Below, one piece after another: positions 13,871 through 19,326 of a stretch of 19,326 nt of DNA. Position numbers and translations under genes: made by a program. The stretch is from JAKEGK01 sp036507695. Lineage in GTDB: Bacteria; Pseudomonadota; Gammaproteobacteria; SZUA-152. The stretch is from NCBI GenBank assembly GCA_036507695.1, contig DATCIR010000021.1:1-19326 (forward strand). The letters are read 5' to 3'. The notes below the pieces were generated by a model, which saw only the letters and a list, made by a program, of their open reading frames with translations, did no database searches and had not been told where the DNA came from. Every line of letters starts with the position of its first letter. The first letter of the stretch is position 1.

Positions 13871-14959
13871 TTAAACAGGCGTTGGTTGCGGTTTTGGGGT
13901 TTTTATTTGCTTTTGCCGGTTCGAGAAGTCCAGCATGCGTTGAATAGGAATTACCGCTTTTTTGCGGATGTCCTCATCGATGTGAATTTCGTTTGCGCCG
14001 GTTTCCAGAACGTGCGCCAGCTTTTCCAGGCTGTTCATCGCCATCCAGGGGCAGTGGCCGCACATGGTGCAGGTTGGGCTGATTCCACCGGTAGGGGCAA
14101 CCAGAAATTTCTTGCCGGGCGCCGCCTCTTTCATCTTGTGGAAAATTCCATAATCGGTTGCCACGATCAAGGTATCAGACTTGGAATCACGCGCCGCATT
14201 GATCAGCTTTGTTGTCGAGCCAACCACATCCGCCAGTTCGATCACGTCTTCGGGCGATTCGGGATGCACCAAGACCTCGGCGCCGGGATTTTTCGCCATC
14301 AGTTCCCTTAACTCCCGCGCCCGGAATTCATCGTGCACCACACAAAAGCCTTGCCAATTAATCATGTCCGCGCCGGTTTGCTGTTGCACGTAATGCCCCA
14401 AATGCTTGTCCGGCGCAAAGATAATTTTTTCGCCCTGCTCTTTCAGATAATTAACAATATCAACCGCATTGGATGAAGTGACCACCCAGTCCGCGCGCGC
14501 TTTAACTGCAGCGCTCGTATTAGCGTAGACAACGACTTTGTGGCCGGGGTGTTCATCACAGAACGCGCTGAATTCCGCTGCTGGACAGGCCAGGTCCAGG
14601 GAACAGGTGGCTTCCAGGTCAGGCATCAGAACGCGCTTTTCAGGATTAAGAATTTTGGCGGTTTCACCCATGAATTTCACGCCGACAATCACCAGGGTTT
14701 GGGCAGGATGGCGATTGCCAAAATCCGCCATGTTGAGGGAATCCGCCACGTGACCGCCGGTTTCGTCCGCCAGGACCTGCAAATGCTCCTCTGTGTAGTA
14801 ATGAGCGATAATGACTGCATTCTTTTGCTTGAGCAGGGCTTTGATATGCTGGACCAACTGCCTGGAATCACCGGACGGAGGCACCGGTTGCGCTGCGTGT
14901 TCGGCTAACGCAATAATGGAATCCCGTAATTTTAATGGTACATCTACCGCGTTATTCAT
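13871..14959 (-). CDS. nadA: quinolinate synthase NadA
   Basis: A 362-residue enzyme that condenses iminoaspartate with dihydroxyacetone phosphate to quinolinate in de novo NAD synthesis. The three ligands of its 4Fe-4S cluster are recognisable: Cys119 (EATCSLD), Cys206 (GFCVVHDEF) and Cys303 in CTMCGHCPW. They sit six residues later than Cys113, Cys200 and Cys297 of the E. coli enzyme. Other family landmarks are AHYYTEEHLQVLADETGGHV, VGVKFMGETAKILNP, ANTSAAVKARADWVVTSSN and VHPESPEDV. The C-terminus has a short Lys/Pro tail (KTPKPQPTPV) beyond the catalytic domain. The ribosome site is poor. nadB and nadC are not nearby, as is common in gammaproteobacteria. The 14960-15147 region upstream should hold its promoter, but I see no clear hexamers there. 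Confidence 0.97.
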   Translation of the reverse strand: MNNAVDVPLKLRDSIIALAEHAAQPVPPSGDSRQLVQHIKALLKQKNAVIIAHYYTEEHLQVLADETGGHVADSLNMADFGNRHPAQTLVIVGVKFMGETAKILNPEKRVLMPDLEATCSLDLACPAAEFSAFCDEHPGHKVVVYANTSAAVKARADWVVTSSNAVDIVNYLKEQGEKIIFAPDKHLGHYVQQQTGADMINWQGFCVVHDEFRARELRELMAKNPGAEVLVHPESPEDVIELADVVGSTTKLINAARDSKSDTLIVATDYGIFHKMKEAAPGKKFLVAPTGGISPTCTMCGHCPWMAMNSLEKLAHVLETGANEIHIDEDIRKKAVIPIQRMLDFSNRQKQIKTPKPQPTPV

Positions 14960-15147
14960 AGGTCCGGCTCATCAATGTAGGTATGCTTGAATACTGCCAA
15001 AACTAATTTCAGAATTAAATAGAAAAAAGCCTAATAATCCAATTATTTTCGTTTAATCAGCCACTTTTGCACCCAAAAACGTGGAAATAATCTGTTGAAA
15101 AAACGCGTATTGTATTGGTTAGATATTTTTCCTTCCGATTATCAGGC

Positions 15148-15156
15148 TGATATAAT
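15148..15156 (+). promoter_or_regulatory. extended -10 promoter pointing into the 12-bp repeat
   Basis: TGATATAAT fits the extended -10 consensus TGnTATAAT exactly; no convincing -35 hexamer lies at 17 bp. Predicted start is near 15163, where a GTG codon opens a frame through the tandem repeat. A transcript would run antisense into the 3' end of the SARA-like gene. Confidence 0.45.
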
Positions 15157-15171
15157 GGCTTAGTGTGTAAA

Positions 15172-15255
15172 TTCAAGCATACGTTCAACCGTAAGTTCAA
15201 CCGTAAGTTCAACCATAAATTCCACCATCTGCTAACCCATCTAACAAAACATCTA
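15172..15255 (+). repeat. seven-unit 12-bp tandem repeat, decaying
   Basis: Units in order: TTCAAGCATACG, TTCAACCGTAAG, TTCAACCGTAAG, TTCAACCATAAA, TTCCACCATCTG, CTAACCCATCTA, ACAAAACATCTA. Two are identical and the rest drift progressively to the right. The 12-bp period equals four codons; in the GTG frame from 15163 it codes FNRK, FNRK, FNHK, FHHL, LTHL and TKHL. It occupies the gap between nadA and the SARA-like gene, ending 5 bp before the latter's stop. Confidence 0.7.
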
Positions 15256-15260
15256 AAGCA

Positions 15261-16400
15261 TCAGTCGCGCTTGATCAGGCGTTTTAGTTTACCAAACCAG
15301 CCGCCCCGCGCAACGGAATTTTCCACTTCGTTATGGCCGCCAAGTGAATCCAGACTCAGGCCTGATTGTGTTTCCGGATTGGTCATATTATTCCAAACCA
15401 GGCTGAATTCCATATCCCCGCTGGAAGGGGTAATCACCAAATTCTGCTTGCGCGCGATCGCATTACGCATCGCCAGCCAGCCCTCATCACTGAACTGTAT
15501 GTTAAAGCCGTCTTCCAGCATGGCGGCGCCGGAGGTTACACCGCGGGACAAAAGCGCAAAACTGCCAGCGATTATTTCACCCTGCGAATCGGGGTGAACG
15601 TTCATTTCAATACTGTCTTTTTCCGGCAACCATACCAACGCTCCTTCGTGATAAGGCAATAACTGGGTGATAAACCCCAATTGATCGATATTAGCCTGCT
15701 CCTTAATAAAACTGTTTATTGCGCCATGCATGGCAACCGCAAGTAACAGCACAACCTTGTCACCGCCCAACAGATTTACGGAGCTGTACTTTAACGGCAA
15801 TACCTTGAGGTTTCGAAATTGACTGTTTTTAATCACAGCCTGCAGGGGTAAACTCTGGCGTTCCGTATCATTCCAGGGATTAAATGGAAAGCGATTGGTC
15901 TCGAATCCCATACGGGACAACGCCCGCGTCAAACCAAACGTTTGCGCCGTTACCAGTTCTTCCCTGGTCAGCAACATGCAGGATAAATAATGCTGCGGCA
16001 ACTCAATTTGTTTGGCATTCAGGTTGCCAAATGTAAATCCCATTCCCGCGAAACCCAACAATCCCTTTTCACCGAAGCGGATCACGTCGCCAACCGCAAA
16101 ACGCTTTTTCTGCACGATGGCCTTGAACAGGAACATAAACAGCGGTAATGGTGTTTTTGGAAATTTTTTCCCGTCTTCGTTTTTCGCCAACCGCAACACC
16201 AGGGCAATTTCCCGCTGTTTCAGCGCAGCCAGTCCGTGGGTTACAAATATCCAGCAGGGAATCTGGCTGCCTTTGCCGGGCAAATCCAGTTGATACACTA
16301 AAAGAATCAACCGTTTCGGAATTAGCTCCAGTTTAATCGGATAGTTGCCGATGCCACCGCCAAGGATTTTGATGGCGCTGGTTTGAGGCTTCTGATTCAT
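15261..16400 (-). CDS. protein resembling the SARA/endofin C-terminal domain (DUF3480-like)
   Basis: A 379-residue protein without signal peptide or membrane helix. Remembered features of the C-terminal domain of animal SARA (ZFYVE9) and endofin (ZFYVE16) recur in the same order. WIFVTHGLAALKQREIALVL matches the W-x-F-x-T-x-GL-x(3)-Q-x-EI strand. NED and a Pro follow, then LF. Next is GLLGFAGMGFTF with LP and a downstream E...A..FG..R.L.RMG.E region, then FPFNP. Later GSFALLSRGVTSGAAMLEDG corresponds to the ASFVVFNGALK...IVEDG segment, followed by FNIQFSDEGWLAMRNAI. No FYVE zinc finger or Smad-binding region is present. Function in bacteria is unknown. The ATG at 16400 overlaps the stop of a doubtful small ORF (ATGA). 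Alternative: an unrelated uncharacterised family. Confidence 0.6.
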   Translation of the reverse strand: MNQKPQTSAIKILGGGIGNYPIKLELIPKRLILLVYQLDLPGKGSQIPCWIFVTHGLAALKQREIALVLRLAKNEDGKKFPKTPLPLFMFLFKAIVQKKRFAVGDVIRFGEKGLLGFAGMGFTFGNLNAKQIELPQHYLSCMLLTREELVTAQTFGLTRALSRMGFETNRFPFNPWNDTERQSLPLQAVIKNSQFRNLKVLPLKYSSVNLLGGDKVVLLLAVAMHGAINSFIKEQANIDQLGFITQLLPYHEGALVWLPEKDSIEMNVHPDSQGEIIAGSFALLSRGVTSGAAMLEDGFNIQFSDEGWLAMRNAIARKQNLVITPSSGDMEFSLVWNNMTNPETQSGLSLDSLGGHNEVENSVARGGWFGKLKRLIKRD

Positions 16401-16537
16401 ACCGGGTGTAGCTTCCGTTGTTTACAAGAATTGGGATTCGTCATACTTAACACCACCGTGACAAGCAGGGTGCCGGCCGGGCGCTTGGGTAACGGCAAAG
16501 TGAATAGTGTTACTTTCCAGCGACTGCACCTAGCCAT
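16397..16537 (-). CDS. doubtful 46-residue ORF coupled to the SARA-like gene
   Basis: From an ATG at 16537 with GGCGGA nine bases upstream, this frame encodes a basic peptide beginning MARCSRWKVTLFTLPLPKRP. Its TGA overlaps the ATG of the next gene as ATGA, the usual form of translational coupling. The frame stays open to a TTG at 16627, and an AGGAGGT lies inside that longer form without a start codon at good distance. No family is recognised, and a plus-strand frame covers the same bases. Bases 16538-16687 show nothing else. Confidence 0.22.
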   Translation of the reverse strand: MARCSRWKVTLFTLPLPKRPAGTLLVTVVLSMTNPNSCKQRKLHPV

Positions 16538-16687
16538 CGCGGTAATTCCGCCTGGAAAGCTCCCCCGCCCGATCGTTATACCTGTTACCTCCTGGTTTAT
16601 AGACACTACTGTAATGCTTGTCACCAAATTTATGCGTAGCCGGTTTAATAATCAGCCAACTCATTATTTTTTCGGCAGACCGGATCA

Positions 16688-16879
16688 TTACGATTTTGCT
16701 GAATTGCCTGGTCCGGGCTGTTGAAAATGGCGCACCAGAAACTCCTCCTCCAGTGGCGTTAAATCAAACTTGACGCTGGCGGCTTCCAGCGTTTTTGCGT
16801 CATGTTGCGCTTGCTCGCCAATCCATTGAATCGCGCGCCGCAGGTTTTCACCGGTAGGCAATAATGATGAATCTGGCAT
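16688..16879 (-). CDS. small conserved protein of unknown function
   Basis: From the ATG at 16879 this is a 63-residue soluble protein: SSLLPTGENLRRAIQWIGEQ, then a helix, then FDLTPLEEEFLVRHF. I recognise this as a small proteobacterial family with GENLRRAxxWI and FDLxPLxxEFLxRHF motifs, usually annotated as hypothetical. The frame is open to a GTG at 16945, which would add 22 residues unlike the family and overlap the divergent gene, so I prefer 16879. No good ribosome site is seen for either start. Confidence 0.65.
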   Translation of the reverse strand: MPDSSLLPTGENLRRAIQWIGEQAQHDAKTLEAASVKFDLTPLEEEFLVRHFQQPGPGNSAKS

Positions 16880-16900
16880 AATATGAACGGTATACTGGTT

Positions 16901-16930
16901 TGGAAAGAGTCTTACGCTTAAACTCTTCCA
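16901..16930. repeat. inverted repeat in a divergent promoter region
   Basis: TGGAAAGAGT and ACTCTTCCA are inverted copies, apart from one extra A, across 11 bases. The site lies between the divergent small protein (start 16879) and the membrane protein (start 16967), a natural place for a shared operator. Confidence 0.45.
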
Positions 16931-16966
16931 GTCGTGATTAAGCACACTGCAAATTATAGCAAAAAT

Positions 16967-17299
16967 ATGTCTATTACCTTATTCGCTTTTGTCTCCGCCC
17001 TGCTGAATCTGCTTATTTTAAGCGTGACTTATGCCTTCCTGGCTATGCGGCGTGAAAACGGTAAAAGTGATATACGGCGATCCCGCGTCATGTTAGTCAT
17101 TTCAGGCTTTGCAGCACCCATTTTTAGCACCTTGCTTTTTGTTGCCGGCGCAGTCATTGCCCAGTACTTTTTGCACGTTCCGCTGCCGGTCGGCCGGCGC
17201 GGTGGCGGTGTCTTTATTATCCTGATTGCTTCGGTAGCCGCCGCTATGCTTACATTGGCTATATTACTACCCCGTATTAAACATCGCTGGGAAAACTAA
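16967..17299 (+). CDS. small three-helix membrane protein
   Basis: From the ATG at 16967 the product has 110 residues and three hydrophobic segments at about 4-27, 41-66 and 80-103, joined by a basic loop (MRRENGKSDIRRSR) and a Gly-rich turn (VGRRGGG). The positive charges around the first loop suggest it faces the cytoplasm. No family or catalytic motif is seen. A GTG at 16934 in the same frame would add 11 residues before the helix; I prefer 16967 because the protein then begins at the first hydrophobic segment. No clear ribosome site exists for either. The DUF2461 gene follows 27 bp later on the same strand and may be cotranscribed. Confidence 0.6.
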   Translation: MSITLFAFVSALLNLLILSVTYAFLAMRRENGKSDIRRSRVMLVISGFAAPIFSTLLFVAGAVIAQYFLHVPLPVGRRGGGVFIILIASVAAAMLTLAILLPRIKHRWEN

Positions 17300-17326
17300 A
17301 CCTCAAACCAGGATTGATTGCACATC

Positions 17327-18037
17327 ATGCCGGCCGTGTTTAATGGATTTCCAAAAGACCTGTTCAAGTTTCTACAGGAGCTTGCCAAACACAACAACAG
17401 GGAATGGTTTCATGCCAACAAGGCACGCTATCAGAGTTCCATTGTTGAACCCATGTGTGACTTTATCCAGGCCATGGCGTACCGCTTCGACACTATGAAT
17501 ATTCGTTTCGTAGCCGATCCCAGGCCGCATGGTGGCTCCATGTTCCGCATCTACCGCGACACCCGGTTTTCTAACGACAAGCGCCCCTATAAACACCACG
17601 TCGCCTGCCACTTTCGTCACGAAGCCGGCAAGGACGCCCACGCCCCGGGATTTTATGTGCACCTGGAACCTGGCGCGGTGTTTTTTGGCGGCGGAATCTG
17701 GATGCCGCCTAATCCGGTTCTGGAAAAAATCCGCAACACTCTCGTGGAGAACCCCAACGCGTGGAAACGCATTATCAATAACTCCAGCTTTAAAAAACGC
17801 TTCGGCGGCCTCGAAGACTCTGGCCGCTTGCAGCGCGTACCCCGCGGCTTTGATAAAAATCACCCTTATGCCGAAGACCTGAAACGTAAAAGTTTTTTCG
17901 TGACACAGGACGTGGACCCGGCGCTCGCCCTGACACCGAAATTCATCACCGAAGTGGAACGCGCATTCAAAACGGCAGGACCGTTAATGAAGTATTTGTT
18001 GTTTGCGATGGGCTTACCGTATGATAGGGAGGATTGA
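17327..18037 (+). CDS. DUF2461 (TIGR02453) family protein
   Basis: A 236-residue cytoplasmic protein with the whole signature of the family. FPKDLFKFLQELAKHNNREW leads to WFHANKARYQ. GSMFRIYRDTRFSNDKRPYK is the core motif, PGFYVHLEPGAVFFGGGIW is the barrel segment, and RVPRGFDKNHPYAEDLKRKS is the C-terminal motif. The family is widespread in bacteria and fungi and has no established activity. A TTG at 17318 would add three residues; the ATG at 17327 agrees with family N-termini. Full length for the family. Confidence 0.92.
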   Translation: MPAVFNGFPKDLFKFLQELAKHNNREWFHANKARYQSSIVEPMCDFIQAMAYRFDTMNIRFVADPRPHGGSMFRIYRDTRFSNDKRPYKHHVACHFRHEAGKDAHAPGFYVHLEPGAVFFGGGIWMPPNPVLEKIRNTLVENPNAWKRIINNSSFKKRFGGLEDSGRLQRVPRGFDKNHPYAEDLKRKSFFVTQDVDPALALTPKFITEVERAFKTAGPLMKYLLFAMGLPYDRED

Positions 18038-18064
18038 GCTGTTGCAATAACAAGAGGGACTACG

Positions 18065-18214
18065 ATGATTCAGCAAGACGTAACAGCCACCCCTGCCGCC
18101 AAGGTTAGCCAACGTAACATACCCGGGTATCCACACCGCCATCATCCTGCAATACAATGTGCCGGTACCCCGCCGGCAAGTTATCAATGCGGGCCGTTAA
18201 TTGCCGGGCTTTAA
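18065..18214 (+). CDS. short ORF with a good ribosome site running into the 3' end of the phosphodiesterase gene
   Basis: An ATG at 18065 is preceded by AGAGGG seven bases upstream and opens a 49-codon frame beginning MIQQDVTATPAAKVSQR. The front part reads like a real N-terminus. After about 16 residues it overlaps the end of the convergent phosphodiesterase gene and turns into His/Pro-rich sequence that looks non-coding. It may be the surviving start of a gene cut off by a rearrangement, or chance. Confidence 0.25.
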   Translation: MIQQDVTATPAAKVSQRNIPGYPHRHHPAIQCAGTPPASYQCGPLIAGL

Positions 18215-18851
18215 ACTGGAAACAGGTGGCTGGTGTGCCGAGAAACCGCATCCCATTACTGTGTTGGTCGAGTTCCTGGTGAATGTGGCCATTCAGCACG
18301 GCTTTGACATTGGGATAGTCTTTCAATAGTTCCAGAAATTGTGCACTGTTACGCAACTTTAATGCGTCCAGCCATGCTGAATGGATATCTATAACATGGT
18401 GGTGCAGCGCGATAAGCACATGCTTCCGATGATTGTCATTGAGGCACGCCGTTAATTTCTCCATTATGTCATCCGCCAACTCACCGTCCACCCGGCCATG
18501 AACGGAGGAATCCAACAGCGCGACCAGCCAGTTGCCCCGTTCAACCAGGGTTATTCCCTGTTGAGGCGTGTTGGGTAATATCGCTTGCATCATCGCCGGG
18601 TCATCATGGTTGCCCGGCAGGTAATACGCGGGAACGCCGAGACTGTCGATGAGTTTGCGTAACGCCGAGTAACCTAACTCGGTCTCATCATGCACCAGAT
18701 CCCCGGTGACCAGCAGCATATCAAGCGCCGGCAAATTCGCCTGCATATGGCTTAGCACGGCTTGCAAGCTGGCGCGGGTATTTATGCCATATAAAGCTCC
18801 ATCGGGCTCGGCAAACAAATGCGTATCGGTGAGTTGTGCGACCTGGATCAT
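18105..18851 (-). CDS. cpdA: 3',5'-cyclic AMP phosphodiesterase, CpdA type
   Basis: A 248-residue calcineurin-like metallophosphoesterase. All metal-binding motifs are present in order: LTDTHL (Asp9, His11), VTGDLVHD (Asp51), LPGNHDD (Asn81, His82), the ALHHHVID histidine near 150 and NGHIHQE near 194. FGTPATCFQ-like FLGTPATCFQFKA near the end is typical of CpdA/Icc. The enzyme hydrolyses cAMP to AMP in the cytoplasm and so tunes CRP-dependent regulation. Length is usual for CpdA (about 250-275). It is transcribed alone on the minus strand, convergent with the DUF2461 gene. Another class III nucleotide phosphodiesterase activity cannot be excluded. Confidence 0.88.
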   Translation of the reverse strand: MIQVAQLTDTHLFAEPDGALYGINTRASLQAVLSHMQANLPALDMLLVTGDLVHDETELGYSALRKLIDSLGVPAYYLPGNHDDPAMMQAILPNTPQQGITLVERGNWLVALLDSSVHGRVDGELADDIMEKLTACLNDNHRKHVLIALHHHVIDIHSAWLDALKLRNSAQFLELLKDYPNVKAVLNGHIHQELDQHSNGMRFLGTPATCFQFKARQLTARIDNLPAGYRHIVLQDDGGVDTRVCYVG

Positions 18852-18924
18852 GGATCTGAAATTTACTCCATTGTTGTTATTATTATTAATCGACTGCCAA
18901 TGCGTTCATTTTAGGAGAATTTTT

Positions 18925-19005
18925 ATTAAACTCCAAAATTTTCTGAAATGGCTTGCCAACTTTATTAACCGTGTCACGGATTTTGTCGTGGTTTTGTGGT
19001 GGTGA
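18925..19005 (+). CDS. possible 26-residue peptide with an AUU start
   Basis: A consensus AGGAG at 18913-18917 is placed seven bases before an ATT at 18925, which opens a 26-codon frame ending in TGA at 19003-19005. The peptide (IKLQNFLKWLANFINRVTDF, then VVVLWW) is amphipathic to hydrophobic and looks membrane-seeking. No ATG, GTG or TTG starts this frame at a suitable distance. AUU starts are rare but known (infC, pcnB). The alternative is that the AGGAG is chance in the leader of the next gene. Confidence 0.25.
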   Translation: MKLQNFLKWLANFINRVTDFVVVLWW

Positions 19006-19040
19006 AGTACAATTAACGCCGGTTTGCCCGAATCTGCAAA

Positions 19041-19069
19041 TTAACTGTCAATAAGCGGCAAAATATGTT
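19041..19069 (+). promoter_or_regulatory. candidate promoter of the OB-fold gene
   Basis: TTAACT (19041-19046) and TATGTT (19064-19069) are separated by exactly 17 bp and lie 34 bp before the start codon. Each hexamer deviates by two bases from the sigma-70 consensus. Confidence 0.4.
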
Positions 19070-19102
19070 ACAAAATTCCTTCTACTTCGCAGGAGAAAAT
19101 AC

Positions 19103-19326
19103 ATGAAAAGGAAAATTACCGGCATTTTGTTAGGGTTGTTTATTTTCAGTTTTAGCGCCCTGTCGTATGCTGATACAGTGAAGAAAACCGTCGCAGCCGT
19201 GCATACGGAAATGCAACAACTTAAGGGTAAGCAGATCGAAGTTCGCGGCAAGGTTGTTAAGGTCAACAACGGAATTATGAAACGAAACTTTTTGCATATC
19301 CAGGACGGTTCGGGCAAAGACGGCAC
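19103..19326 (+). CDS. secreted OB-fold protein, N-terminal part (runs off the window)
   Basis: The ATG at 19103 has AGGAGA six bases upstream. The 74 codons present give a Sec signal peptide (MKRKITGILLGLFIFSFSAL, cleavage after SYA). A mature part follows with KGKQIEVRGKVVKVNNGIMK and RNFLHIQDGSG. This GKVVKVN..IM.RN..H.QDG(S/T)G pattern is that of small bacterial OB-fold proteins exported to the periplasm and often labelled DNA-binding protein; nucleic-acid binding is not established, and some copies sit beside c-type cytochrome genes. The gene continues past the window edge, so its full length is unknown. Confidence 0.85.
   Translation, partial: MKRKITGILLGLFIFSFSALSYADTVKKTVAAVHTEMQQLKGKQIEVRGKVVKVNNGIMKRNFLHIQDGSGKDG

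Noticed and set aside
13768..13872. AAACGCCT and AGGCGTTT as ends of an integron attC-like site
   Set aside because: The arms are inverted and about 100 bp apart as in some attC sites, but the core sites RYYYAAC and GTTRRRY are not present in proper form and no integrase or cassette array is visible.
16383..16724. 113-codon plus-strand frame
   Set aside because: Overlaps the front of the SARA-like gene and the end of the small conserved protein on the other strand, with no ribosome site.

Overview
The window looks like chromosomal DNA of a gammaproteobacterium; I cannot place it more finely. The pointers are housekeeping-type genes of that kind (nadA, a CpdA-type cAMP phosphodiesterase, a GlpG-like rhomboid, a DUF2461 protein, a secreted OB-fold protein), gamma/betaproteobacterial-looking small conserved proteins, and a c-type cytochrome lipoprotein that implies a periplasm. 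No rRNA, tRNA, CRISPR array or intact insertion sequence was seen.

Left part (1-5640): a DMT/EamA permease (minus), then a rhomboid protease (plus). A 159-bp miniature inverted-repeat element with an 8-bp target duplication sits in the leader of a six-haem c-type cytochrome lipoprotein, which is followed closely by a B12-binding radical SAM protein. Next comes a decayed minus-strand gene remnant (5636-5817).

Middle part (5896-11251): a minus-strand operon-like run, read right to left, of a cysteine-rich zinc-ribbon protein, a NahK-like sugar kinase, a doubtful small ORF, and a Cache-HAMP-GGDEF diguanylate cyclase with intact active site and I-site. Behind it is about 1.3 kb without an intact recognisable gene. 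It holds a strong minus-strand terminator, a broken minus-strand gene, a 12-bp inverted repeat, and a likely small RNA gene whose two hairpins both expose runs of five C in the loop. An FHA-domain protein follows on the minus strand.

Right part (11252-19326): a single-domain globin convergent with a membrane-anchored alpha/beta hydrolase; a phage/lysozyme-like gene piece without a good start codon and with a strong terminator; nadA; a 12-bp tandem repeat beside an extended -10 promoter; and a 379-residue cytosolic protein that resembles the C-terminal domain of eukaryotic SARA/endofin (DUF3480). Then come a 63-residue small protein divergent from a three-helix membrane protein, a DUF2461 protein, a CpdA-like phosphodiesterase and, at the edge, a secreted OB-fold protein.

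The genes do not form one pathway. Second-messenger functions (c-di-GMP synthesis, cAMP hydrolysis, FHA phosphopeptide recognition) and electron transfer recur. The items I find most worth attention are the SARA-like protein, the C-rich-loop small RNA, and the MITE in the cytochrome leader.
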